Origin: Fidelibacterota bacterium
Lineage (GTDB): Bacteria; Fidelibacterota; Marinisomatia; Marinisomatales; CAZVFT01
Direction of reading: 5' to 3'
DNA length: 13,016 bases
Assembly: GCA_014381485.1 (NCBI GenBank)
Contig: JACNLN010000143.1
Location: forward strand, 1 to 13,016
This document shows, piece after piece, positions 1-8,806 of the stretch. Made by a program: the position numbers and the translations under genes. Below the pieces are notes generated by a model. It had not been told where the DNA came from, ran no database searches, and saw only the letters and a list, made by a program, of their open reading frames with translations. Positions within the stretch are counted from its first letter, which is position 1. Each line of letters opens with the position of its first letter.

Positions 1-12
1 GATTTTAGTTTG

Positions 13-391
<379 letters not shown>

Positions 392-633
392 GACGAAAGA
401 CTTATGTCAAGAAACCTGTGTCAGAACCAATGAATCAATCACTCTTAATCTCTAAAATAAAATTACTCTGATACTCTACGAAAAACAACAAATTTTCAAA
501 TTTCCTTTATTCATTTATACTGACAATATTTTCTTGACTGGCAGAAAGAGAATAGGTATGTTTGCCAACCTGTTTGTTAGATTTTTAATGAATTTGAATT
601 TTTTGACTTAAATAAAATTTATTTTAGATTAGA
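392..633. other. AT-rich intergenic spacer
   Basis: This stretch between the tandem array and rdgB is strongly AT-rich and contains no ORF on either strand that I would support. The only signal I can point to is the sigma70-like promoter at 534-562. A perfect TTGACA on the minus strand (410-405) has no -10 partner at the right distance. No hairpin with a T-run and no riboswitch-like structure is apparent. Confidence 0.6.
534..562 (+). promoter_or_regulatory. Candidate sigma70-type promoter for rdgB (and possibly sprA)
   Basis: TTGACT (534-539) and TATGTT (557-562) are separated by 17 bp. They match the TTGACA and TATAAT consensus at 5/6 and 4/6 positions. Transcription would begin near 570, leaving a leader of about 64 nt. 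A second weaker pair, TTGACT (603-608) and TAGATT (625-630), lies too close to the start codon to give a leader. AT-rich sequence makes chance matches likely, so this is a candidate only. Confidence 0.4.
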
Positions 634-1284
634 ATGTTTAAAAAAACTATACTTCTTGCTACGAGAAATAAGGATAAGTTTAGAGAATTAAAAGATATAC
701 TCAGCCAGATGCAGTGTGAAATAAAGGGACTGGATGATATTGATCCAGATGGGAAGATACCTCATATTAAGGAGACAGGTAAGACATTATTGGACAATGC
801 ATTGATCAAAGCAAAAACTATTTATAATGTGACTGGAATCCCAACGATTGCTGATGATACAGGTTTAGAAGTGGATGCCCTTGGTGGCAAACCTGGAGTA
901 TATTCCGCACGCTATGCAGGTAAAAATTGTACATACAACGACAATGTGCGTAAATTACTTTCAGAACTTTTGGATGTTAATCCCGATCATAAAAGTGCCC
1001 GATTCAGAACGGTAGCATGTTTTTTTGATGGGGAAAAGGAACTCTGGACGGAAGGTGCAGTTGAAGGAATGATAAGTGATTCACCGATGGGAGATAAAGG
1101 GTTTGGTTATGATCCTATTTTTTATGTCCCTGAAATGAAAAAAACTTTTGCTCAGATGACAGAGAAACAAAAAAATGCAATAAGCCATCGAGGTAATGCT
1201 ATTCGGAAATTATTAGATTTAATGTCTATGGAATGGATTCCCACCGAGAATAAAACTTCAGAAATCCAAGAGATAGGAGATTAG
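634..1284 (+). CDS. rdgB: RdgB/HAM1-type non-canonical purine NTP pyrophosphatase (XTP/dITP diphosphatase)
   Basis: This cytosolic house-cleaning enzyme hydrolyses XTP, dITP and ITP to the monophosphate plus pyrophosphate, keeping deaminated purines out of DNA and RNA. The family signatures are in order: ATRNKDKFRE at 9-18 (nucleotide-binding T-x-N-x-x-K-x-x-E), ADDTGLEVDAL at 73-83 with the acidic pair D74-D75 used for Mg2+ and catalysis, FGYDPIF at 157-163, and SHRGNA at 184-189 contacting the base. Length (216 aa) is slightly above the usual 195-205 because of a short polar tail after residue 200. ATG is the natural start since ATRNK normally lies about ten residues in. There is no Shine-Dalgarno; the leader is AT-rich. 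It is followed 71 bp later by sprA on the same strand. In several Bacteroidota sprA instead follows ruvA, so this neighbour is different. Confidence 0.96.
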   Translation: MFKKTILLATRNKDKFRELKDILSQMQCEIKGLDDIDPDGKIPHIKETGKTLLDNALIKAKTIYNVTGIPTIADDTGLEVDALGGKPGVYSARYAGKNCTYNDNVRKLLSELLDVNPDHKSARFRTVACFFDGEKELWTEGAVEGMISDSPMGDKGFGYDPIFYVPEMKKTFAQMTEKQKNAISHRGNAIRKLLDLMSMEWIPTENKTSEIQEIGD

Positions 1285-1311
1285 TATAGAGAGACTGTTA
1301 TCGATTTAGTT

Positions 1312-1330
1312 CTCCTGAATGAATCAGGAG
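1312..1330 (+). promoter_or_regulatory. Stem-loop overlapping a Shine-Dalgarno-like AGGAGG, upstream of sprA
   Basis: CTCCTGA (1312-1318) and TCAGGAG (1324-1330) form a perfect 7-bp stem with a 5-nt loop. The right arm holds most of an ideal Shine-Dalgarno sequence, AGGAGG (1326-1331). It sits 24 nt before the GTG start assigned to sprA, too far for normal use, and there is no in-frame ATG, GTG or TTG nearer. There is no T-run after the stem, so an intrinsic terminator for rdgB is unlikely. It may sequester a ribosome-binding site or be a spacer hairpin. Confidence 0.4.
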
Positions 1331-1355
1331 GAGAATATTATACGATACATTTCAA

Positions 1356-4300
1356 GTGGTAGCAATAAAAAGGTTTCCCTTTAAATTCCGCTTATTTGAG
1401 GGGTTGAAGAGGGAAAAGAGAACAGTCTTTCTATTATTGATACTGCCTCTGGTACTCATCCCAAGCCAGCAGGGACAGGCAATATCTTTGTACCCTGTCG
1501 TAGAAGAGATCCCTACAGTTCAAGCGGATAGCACCTTTCTACGAAAAAAATTAGTATTTCATCAGTCCTCTTCTTGGGTTGTAAATCCTTTTCCTGACAC
1601 ACCTTTTCAGACATATTTTCCTTTGGATACTATTCGAATCTCAAGGGGATTGTTTGATATCGAATATGATGATTTTAAGCGATGGGTAAAGATTGCGAGT
1701 GATTGGAGTTTTATTACATTCAATGAGACGGTCAACGGCAGATTTTTAAAGGTTCCATTCACGGCACCGATGGATTGGTATTTACAACAGCAATTCGTTC
1801 AGAATCAGCTCACCAATTTTTACAATGAATTTCAAAAAGAAACCCGGGAAGAAAAAAAACAACGGGGACGCCAATCTTTAGAGGTTATTGGAATTGAAAC
1901 AGGTGCCGGACGTGTATCTCTTCGAGTGAGAGGAAATGTAAATATTTCCGGTAAGATGGTTTTTCAGGATCAGGATCTTGCCAGAGCAAGTTACCGAGAG
2001 TCTCAAACGACGCATATTGAATTTGACCAGCGTCAGAACCTCAATATCGAAGGGAAAATAGGAGATCGGATAAGTGTCCTAATGGATGAGGATAGTGAAC
2101 GTGAGTTTGATTGGGAGAATAACATTCGAATACACTATATCGGCAAAGAGGATGAGATTGTTCAAAAAATTGAAGCTGGGAATATTTCGCTATCGCTTCC
2201 ATCCACACGGTATGTTTCGTTTTCTGGAAGCAATAAAGGGTTATTTGGATTGAAATCTGTGATGAAGTTTGGACCTGTGGATGTTACCTCCATCGCATCT
2301 ATTGAGAGGACGCAGAAAGAGAAGAAAAAATTCACCGGCGGTTCAGAGACATCAGGACAGACGATTTCTGATTATCAGTATCGTAAAAACCAGTATTTTT
2401 TTGTAGATCAAGCATTTAGAGATGGGGGGGTTATTTGGAATGATAATAAAACGGCATCCAGAAGTATTTGGAGCTTTTATCCTTTGGTGAATGGGAAGCA
2501 TATCATTGATTCAGCAGGTGTTGTTATCAATGAGATTGAGGTCTATAAATCAGTGGGGGCACTAGCTGGGTCGGGAACCTATTTTGGTAAAGCTTATGTG
2601 GATCCGGTTAAAGATGGTGATGTTTGGCAGGAGAGAAATCCTGATCACGAAGATGAGACAGAGGGAAGTTTCTTCCAGCGATTGGTTCGAAATATCGATT
2701 ATATCGTGAGTGAAGACCTTGGGTATATCAGACTTACCACACCCCTTCAAAATGAAATTCTTGCGGTTACCTACACCTTATCACTTAGGAATGTTCAGAG
2801 TGATTCTATTTTCCGGCATGAAGGTGAGCTTAGTAGTGGTCTCAGTGAAGGAGATACACTGCATTTAAAACTAATCAGACCTTCCACCCCAAATCCAAAT
2901 CATCCTACTTGGGACCTAATGTTTAAAAATGTCTATTACTTGGGTGCCACGAACATCAATACAGAGGGGTTTACTCTTTCCATCGAATATAAAAATGGTG
3001 CCCTGGGGAATGATGAATGGGATGAAAATGGGAATATGTTCATCAAGCTGTTTGGTCTGGATCAATTTGATGAAAACAGCAATATAGGCACTGATGATCT
3101 TGTAGATAGAATGCATATCAATATGGTAACAGGGGAACTATTTTTCCCGTTTCTTCATCCATTCGAGATGGATACCATTGAAGAGGCTGGGGGGGAGTAT
3201 TTCGGTGAAGGAAACATTAACAATGCTTTACAACCAATCCTTCCAGATTCTGCCTCTATGTACCGAAGTTCGAACAGTCAACAAATACGGAACGAAAATC
3301 AATTTGACATAATAGCAGAATATACAAACAAAAGCGCTACCATTAATCTTGGTGGATTTATGCTTGTAGAAGGGAGTGAGGAAGTTCGGTTAAACGGGAG
3401 CCTTCTCCAGAAAGGTAAAGATTATGTCATCGATTATTTTACAGGAACATTAACCTTTTTAACAGATGCATATGATGAACCTGGTGCAGAGATAGAGGTT
3501 TATTATGAAAAACATGAACTGGTATCGTTCGATAAAAAAACCATACTGGGTAGTCGCGCTCAAATAGATATTGGTAAAAACTCATTCATTGGCGGAACAG
3601 CTCTTTATTACAACCAGTCCGTTATTAATGAAAAAATCGAAGTTGGATACGAACCCACACGCAATTTCATCTGGGATTTGAATGGTAAGTATAACGCAGA
3701 TGTAAATTTTATCACTCAGGCGCTTGACTGGCTTCCTTTAATTGAGACAAATAAACCGTCGACTTTTTCAATTGAAGGGGAAATTGCCAGGGTTCATCCC
3801 AATCCCAATCCTGTGAGTAATCCGTCAACTGGAGATGCTAACGGAGTGGCATATATTGATGATTTTGAGGGTGCAAAGCGTGTCACCAGCCCATCCGTCA
3901 ACCGAAGGTTCTGGCATAGGTCTTCTGTACCGGTACCATTAGGATATAAGCAGAAAGATAGAGCCACTATGTTCTGGTATTCACCCTATACCCAGATCAG
4001 GACGAAGGATATCTGGCCGGAAAAGCAGACAGGTGTTAGAGCCCAGAACGAATTAACGGATATTCTTGAGCTTAATTACACTCGCCGACAGGCTGGGAAT
4101 GTAAATCCCGATTCCAACTGGGCTGCTATCACCACAAGTTTTTATTCCAGTGATTACAATCAATCTCAGAACAAATTTTTTGAAATCTGGCTTCTTGGAA
4201 ATAAGGGGAAAATGTTTGTTGATCTTGGGTTTATCAGCGAGGATCAGAATGGGAATAATGCATTTGATACTGAAGATAAACCGGAAGCGGGTCTCCTCAC

Positions 4301-7300
4301 TGGAAACACCTTGCTGGAGGATGAAGAAGATGTCGGTTTAGATGGATGTATTGATGAATATGAAAATGGATTTGGTGGGTGTGTGCCTGAGGGGTATACC
4401 TACAGTACGGCTCCGGATTCGGTAAAATATACAGGAACTGACGTTGATACAAGCGATCCCAATGGCGATAATTGGTATTACAATGAGAACGCAAATGAAA
4501 ATCCAAGCAAATACGAACATATTAATGGAACAGAAGGAAATGGAACCGCTGACCGCCCTCTTGAGGGGGCACGCTACCCGGATACTGAAGATATTAATAG
4601 AGATGGTCAATTTGATGTGAGAAATGATTATTTTACAGTATCATTCGATTTAGACGAAGACAGTACTGATTGGGATCAGTATAAAGGTGGTGAAACGGAA
4701 ACTGGATGGCGTCTCTATAGGATCCCTTTGAGTCTTTTTGAAAAAGTAAAAGGAAATGACGCAAGTATTACCTGGGATACAATAAAATTTATGCGACTTG
4801 GTCTTATAGGAATCGATAGCACTGCTCATATTAAAATTGCAAAGATAGAACTGGTTGGGAATGAATGGCAGGAACTTGGGGTTCGTTCAAGGCAAACCGA
4901 GGAGTATGTTCGTGATGATAGCGTATTTGCGGTAACTGTGGTCAACAATGAGGATAATGAAGATTATAGTATGCCACCGGGAGTAACACAGGAGGAAGAT
5001 AAAATATATGATTTATTGTTGAAGGAACAATCTTTGGTGTTAAAATTTACTGATCTTGATTCCAAACATGAAGGAGCGGCCCGGAAAACATTGATGGAAT
5101 TGAGAGGCAATAAAGCTCAAAGTTATGTGTCGTATAATAAAATGAAATTGTTTGTATATGGCAGGGATAATGATGCTGGATCTTCGGTTTTTAATAGCGA
5201 TTCATCTAATGTTGAGTTGATTTTGCGATTCGGGCGTTCTGAAGATTATTATGAAATACGAAAGCCAATCTATGAGGGGTGGGATGAGAAAAAGAACCGT
5301 AACGCAGTGAACATTGATCTCAATTTTCTCACCGGGTTAAAAAGATATGACGATGCATCTGAATTCGATTTGTTAGCTCCTAATGATACATTCATTGTAA
5401 CAGACTCGACATGGGAGTATATTGAAACATCCACAACAGAAGAAGGAGTGGACACAGTGAGGCGCTACCTTATCCATGGAGAGCCGGCATTGAATCGGAT
5501 TCAATATTTTGATGTTGGGGTAAAGAATAAAAATACTACGGAAAGTATTTCTGGTGAAGTGTGGTTGGATGAGTTGAGACTGTCTGATGTGAGGAAAGAT
5601 ATAGGAACAGCTATGCGTGTTAACACAAGCATTCGCTTTGCGGACCTGGGGAATGTTTCAATTAACTATAGCCAAAACGATGCCGATTTTCATACCCTCC
5701 AGGAAAGACTTGGAACGAGTAATACATCTAAAAAGCTCAAGATAGATACAAAATTTAATGTGGATAAATTGCTTCCTGATTCCTGGGGATTAAAAGTACC
5801 TATCAGTGCAAATTATACCAATAATATTACCACACCAAAGTATCTGCCAGGCACAGATATTTTACTCGATAAGGAAAATGCTCCGGATTCTGCGTTGACT
5901 ACTCTCAACCAGATATCGCTGACTACCTCCTTTGGAAAAAGTACGAAATCGGATAGATGGTTTACTCGATATACTTTGGATGGAATCAAAGTAAATTTCA
6001 GTGGGAGTCATTCTTGGAGTTCCAATGAACAGACGGCGGGATCCTTTAAAAAAAATTATAGCGGTAGTGCAAGCTATAATCTTTCCTTTGGCAGGGATAA
6101 CTATTTATCACCATTGAAATGGTTAAAAAGAGTTCCCTGGTTAGGTAAAAAAATTGGTAACACGCACCTGTATTACACCCCCTCTTCTTTTGATGTCTCA
6201 ATAAGAGCTTCGGAAACACAGACGGAAAATACACCCAGAAGGGGCGACTTCACTTCAACGGATAATTTGGGGTTATCAAGAACTTTCAAAGTGGTATATA
6301 AGATTTCAGAAAATTTGAATACCAATTACAACAAAACGATGAAGAGTGATATGGATCAGTTTCGTGGTTATAAAAAATTGGACGCAATAAAACAGCTTAA
6401 TCCGGGGATTGTATCTGATGTCACGGAGAACTTTATTACTACTTATAATCCAGCTATTTTCGATTGGTTAAAACCCTCAATGAACTACACAGCAAATTAT
6501 CGCTGGTCTAAACCTTTGGAGAGTACCCAGGAAGGAGCAAATATTACATCACAGACGAAAATTTCATCCTCTGTGACGGTATCACCCAAATCTATTATTG
6601 AAACATTGTATACACCATCAAAGAAATCCAGAGGGGCTGGAGGTAGACGGAGAGGTGGTGGATCAACATCGAAAACAGATGAGAAACCCCAAAAGGATGG
6701 AGATAAACCAAACGGTGGAGCTTTAACAAACTTCCTGGAAATCATTCACAGTGGTGCAAGTAAAATTAATCCAATCAGCATTTCATATTCAGTAAATCGT
6801 ACACGTAATACTAATGGTGTTCTTGGTATTCCTGATATTTCCTATCGCTTTGGCTTGAGAGATGAACTTGGAATAGACCAGAGCGATGAAGTGGGAGTTA
6901 ATCGGGGATCCACCACATACAAGCGCGATCTCTCAGTGAGGTCAGGTCTGAATATCACCAGGCGAATCACAACCACTTTCAATTTTTCCAGTAACCGGTC
7001 TGAAAATGTAGGTGGTAACAATATCAGAACGAGTTCATTGAATCAGGATTTTTTCCCATTAGGGGTAAAAGGCGATGAAGGGCTCCCATTTGCCAGTTGG
7101 AGTATTCGCTGGAGCGGTGTAGAGAATTGGTCTCTTTTCAAAACGTTTGCCAAATCTGCTTCTCTGGAACACGCCTTTTCAGGAAAAGAGACAAAATCGT
7201 GGCAGGACAATCAAGAATTAGGATATGCACTTGTGGATAGTTTAGCTTTACAATCGTCAAAATATACCAAATCTTTTTCTCCTCTTATTGGCTTATCGAT

Positions 7301-7736
7301 GACCTTGTTAAAAGGAATCAACATATCTACAAGGTTTTCGTATATTAAAACATTTGATAATAGATTTGGAGGTATTAACAGCACCAAGGTGAAAGAGGAT
7401 AAAACAATTACAGGGAGTGCAAGTTACTCACATCGAGGAGGTCTTTCAATCCCGATTTTCTTTTTCAGGGATTTTAATCTGGATAATACCATTAATGTTA
7501 CGCTGACTTTTGACTGGACAGAATCAATAACACGGGAAAGAAACCAGGAGGGTGTAAAACTTGCCAAAACAGGAGAGCAGAAGAGCTGGAAGATTTCCCC
7601 GAGGATATCATACTCATTCACACGCAGAGTTACTGGTGGTATTTGGTATGAATATCGGGAAAGCAAATCAGAGCTGGTAGGACAAAAAATAGACCGGGAC
7701 TTTGGATTTGATGTCAATATTGCTATACAAGGATAA
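1356..7736 (+). CDS. sprA: SprA (Sov) family outer-membrane translocon of the type 9 secretion system
   Basis: SprA forms the very large outer-membrane beta-barrel through which T9SS cargo passes. The protein (2126 aa; described homologues are about 2400-2500) begins with a basic n-region (KREKR, 18-22) and a hydrophobic core (23-37). Cleavage could fall after S37 (giving Gln+1) or after A42. Family hallmarks are DDFEGAKRV at 835-843, VNIDLNFLTGLK at 1318-1329 and GEVWLDELRLSDVR at 1400-1413. Beyond about residue 1420 the sequence alternates in short strands, as expected of a barrel, to a terminal strand ending GFDVNIAIQG. Two calcium-loop-like motifs occur (D963/N965/N967/D971 and D1079/N1081/D1083/D1087). 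The only two cysteines are C998 and C1009. A basic Arg/Gly/Lys-rich segment occupies about 1756-1792. Two runs of seven G lie in the coding sequence (2424-2430, 3189-3195). The GTG at 1356 is the first start after an in-frame stop at 1320. The frame is intact throughout. Confidence 0.93.
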   Translation: MVAIKRFPFKFRLFEGLKREKRTVFLLLILPLVLIPSQQGQAISLYPVVEEIPTVQADSTFLRKKLVFHQSSSWVVNPFPDTPFQTYFPLDTIRISRGLFDIEYDDFKRWVKIASDWSFITFNETVNGRFLKVPFTAPMDWYLQQQFVQNQLTNFYNEFQKETREEKKQRGRQSLEVIGIETGAGRVSLRVRGNVNISGKMVFQDQDLARASYRESQTTHIEFDQRQNLNIEGKIGDRISVLMDEDSEREFDWENNIRIHYIGKEDEIVQKIEAGNISLSLPSTRYVSFSGSNKGLFGLKSVMKFGPVDVTSIASIERTQKEKKKFTGGSETSGQTISDYQYRKNQYFFVDQAFRDGGVIWNDNKTASRSIWSFYPLVNGKHIIDSAGVVINEIEVYKSVGALAGSGTYFGKAYVDPVKDGDVWQERNPDHEDETEGSFFQRLVRNIDYIVSEDLGYIRLTTPLQNEILAVTYTLSLRNVQSDSIFRHEGELSSGLSEGDTLHLKLIRPSTPNPNHPTWDLMFKNVYYLGATNINTEGFTLSIEYKNGALGNDEWDENGNMFIKLFGLDQFDENSNIGTDDLVDRMHINMVTGELFFPFLHPFEMDTIEEAGGEYFGEGNINNALQPILPDSASMYRSSNSQQIRNENQFDIIAEYTNKSATINLGGFMLVEGSEEVRLNGSLLQKGKDYVIDYFTGTLTFLTDAYDEPGAEIEVYYEKHELVSFDKKTILGSRAQIDIGKNSFIGGTALYYNQSVINEKIEVGYEPTRNFIWDLNGKYNADVNFITQALDWLPLIETNKPSTFSIEGEIARVHPNPNPVSNPSTGDANGVAYIDDFEGAKRVTSPSVNRRFWHRSSVPVPLGYKQKDRATMFWYSPYTQIRTKDIWPEKQTGVRAQNELTDILELNYTRRQAGNVNPDSNWAAITTSFYSSDYNQSQNKFFEIWLLGNKGKMFVDLGFISEDQNGNNAFDTEDKPEAGLLTGNTLLEDEEDVGLDGCIDEYENGFGGCVPEGYTYSTAPDSVKYTGTDVDTSDPNGDNWYYNENANENPSKYEHINGTEGNGTADRPLEGARYPDTEDINRDGQFDVRNDYFTVSFDLDEDSTDWDQYKGGETETGWRLYRIPLSLFEKVKGNDASITWDTIKFMRLGLIGIDSTAHIKIAKIELVGNEWQELGVRSRQTEEYVRDDSVFAVTVVNNEDNEDYSMPPGVTQEEDKIYDLLLKEQSLVLKFTDLDSKHEGAARKTLMELRGNKAQSYVSYNKMKLFVYGRDNDAGSSVFNSDSSNVELILRFGRSEDYYEIRKPIYEGWDEKKNRNAVNIDLNFLTGLKRYDDASEFDLLAPNDTFIVTDSTWEYIETSTTEEGVDTVRRYLIHGEPALNRIQYFDVGVKNKNTTESISGEVWLDELRLSDVRKDIGTAMRVNTSIRFADLGNVSINYSQNDADFHTLQERLGTSNTSKKLKIDTKFNVDKLLPDSWGLKVPISANYTNNITTPKYLPGTDILLDKENAPDSALTTLNQISLTTSFGKSTKSDRWFTRYTLDGIKVNFSGSHSWSSNEQTAGSFKKNYSGSASYNLSFGRDNYLSPLKWLKRVPWLGKKIGNTHLYYTPSSFDVSIRASETQTENTPRRGDFTSTDNLGLSRTFKVVYKISENLNTNYNKTMKSDMDQFRGYKKLDAIKQLNPGIVSDVTENFITTYNPAIFDWLKPSMNYTANYRWSKPLESTQEGANITSQTKISSSVTVSPKSIIETLYTPSKKSRGAGGRRRGGGSTSKTDEKPQKDGDKPNGGALTNFLEIIHSGASKINPISISYSVNRTRNTNGVLGIPDISYRFGLRDELGIDQSDEVGVNRGSTTYKRDLSVRSGLNITRRITTTFNFSSNRSENVGGNNIRTSSLNQDFFPLGVKGDEGLPFASWSIRWSGVENWSLFKTFAKSASLEHAFSGKETKSWQDNQELGYALVDSLALQSSKYTKSFSPLIGLSMTLLKGINISTRFSYIKTFDNRFGGINSTKVKEDKTITGSASYSHRGGLSIPIFFFRDFNLDNTINVTLTFDWTESITRERNQEGVKLAKTGEQKSWKISPRISYSFTRRVTGGIWYEYRESKSELVGQKIDRDFGFDVNIAIQG

Positions 7737-8787
7737 ACAATTGTCTATTGTCGATTGTCTATTGTCTATTTTTAGTTTTCGCTTATCAAGCATTACGTAT
7801 CACGCATCACGCATCATCCCGACAAGTCCCCGATCCCATCGGGACAGGCTGTTTTCCTTATCACGTTTAATATTAAATAGAGTTTTACCGATATTCATTG
7901 TAATTACTATCCAATCATTTTTGAATGCTCAAACAATCCCAGAATTTGACAGTGATCGAGCGTTTGGATATCTTGAAGGTCAATGTCAGCTGGGACCAAG
8001 AAATCCGGGCTCTGAAGGTCACCAAAAGGGATTGGAATATATTGTTGATGTGGTGACACCTCTAGCGGATTCAGTTATTCTTCAGTCCATTCCATACTTG
8101 AACCCCTATGACGGTGCAATGTTGAAATTGACAAATATTATTGCTCAATTCAGACCTCAGGATAAATACCGGATATGGATTGCAGCCCACTGGGATACTC
8201 GTCCCTGGGCAGATAAAGATAAAAATCCAGAGAACCGAAAAACCCCCATTCTTGGTGCGAACGATGGTGCGAGCGGGGTGGCTATTCTTCTTGAATTGGC
8301 ACATCATTTCTCAGAACAGATTCCACCTGTAGGTGTGGATCTTATTTTCTTCGATGGGGAAGATATGGGAATGACAGGCGATCTTGAAAATTTTTTTAAT
8401 GGATCACGATACCTGGCTCAACACATTCCTACAAAGATTCCTGAATACTGCATACTCATTGATATGGTTGGGGATAAAGAATTGCGTATTCCGATGGAAA
8501 AAAATTCTTTAATTCAGGCAGGAGATTTAGTGAAAGAATTATGGGAACTTGCTCAGGATTTGGGATTTTTTCAGTTTGTTTCTGTGATAGGTCCTGCAAT
8601 TGCGGATGATCACCTGATTCTGTTTGAGGGTGGGGGCATTCCAACGATTGATATTATCGATTTCGACTACCCAAACCGATGGGAGAATTATTGGCATACA
8701 TTGGAAGATACACCGGATAAGTGCAGCTCAGAAAGTTTATATATAGTGGGGATGGTTCTGTTACACCATATCTATGAGATAGAATGA
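7711..8787 (+). CDS. Glutaminyl-peptide cyclotransferase-like M28 family protein
   Basis: Likely an exported zinc enzyme that converts N-terminal glutamine to pyroglutamate. Numbering from the longest reading (TTG at 7702), the M28/QC signatures are HWDTRP (163-168), GANDGASG with zinc ligand D188, FFDGED with catalytic E220 and zinc ligand D221, ADDH (301-304), IPTIDIIDFDY, and WHTLEDTPDKCS with zinc ligand H332. The HWDTRP, DGED and WHT-x-x-D combination favours QC over aminopeptidase. A clear signal peptide (R55 to A76, LNA|Q) precedes mature Gln77. The start is doubtful: residues 1-49 are encoded by 7-bp repeats and a REP-like palindrome and overlap the sprA end. The signal peptide would begin naturally near the CTG at 7849, where no ATG, GTG or TTG exists. 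I give the first ATG (7711). It follows sprA directly and probably shares its transcript. Confidence 0.85.
   Translation: MSILLYKDKQLSIVDCLLSIFSFRLSSITYHASRIIPTSPRSHRDRLFSLSRLILNRVLPIFIVITIQSFLNAQTIPEFDSDRAFGYLEGQCQLGPRNPGSEGHQKGLEYIVDVVTPLADSVILQSIPYLNPYDGAMLKLTNIIAQFRPQDKYRIWIAAHWDTRPWADKDKNPENRKTPILGANDGASGVAILLELAHHFSEQIPPVGVDLIFFDGEDMGMTGDLENFFNGSRYLAQHIPTKIPEYCILIDMVGDKELRIPMEKNSLIQAGDLVKELWELAQDLGFFQFVSVIGPAIADDHLILFEGGGIPTIDIIDFDYPNRWENYWHTLEDTPDKCSSESLYIVGMVLLHHIYEIE
7740..7767. repeat. Heptanucleotide tandem repeat, ATTGTCT x4
   Basis: Four consecutive 7-bp units (7740-7746, 7747-7753, 7754-7760, 7761-7767) read ATTGTCT, with one G for T in the second. They begin four bases after the sprA stop codon. 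Because seven is not a multiple of three, the array is readable in all frames and gives the apparent LSIVDCLLSIF extension of the next ORF, which is unlikely to be native protein. Confidence 0.85.
7792..7817. repeat. Heptanucleotide tandem repeat, ATCACGC type
   Basis: Units ATTACGT, ATCACGC, ATCACGC and a partial ATCAT follow one another at 7-bp spacing. This is a different word from the array at 7740-7767 but has the same period, only 24 bp away in the same spacer. Confidence 0.7.
7826..7845. repeat. REP-like imperfect palindrome
   Basis: GTCCC (7826-7830) pairs with GGGAC (7841-7845) and GAT (7832-7834) with ATC (7838-7840). The loop is CCC and C7831 is a single bulge, giving an 8-bp stem. 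The right arm and its flank, CGGGACAGGC (7840-7849), are the exact reverse complement of GCCTGTCCCG in each 101-bp unit (139-148, 240-249, 341-350), which suggests a dispersed family. A GTTTT begins six bases after the stem, so weak terminator activity after sprA is possible. Confidence 0.55.
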
Positions 8788-8806
8788 AAAACCAGAAAGT
8801 TGAATA

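Noticed and set aside
4338..4610. Minus-strand 90-codon ORF and similar short ORFs opposite sprA
   Set aside because: They lie wholly inside an intact, family-recognisable coding frame and show no domain of their own.
7826..7860. Strong intrinsic terminator after sprA
   Set aside because: The hairpin is imperfect and the only T-run is four bases beginning several bases after the stem, so at most weak activity.
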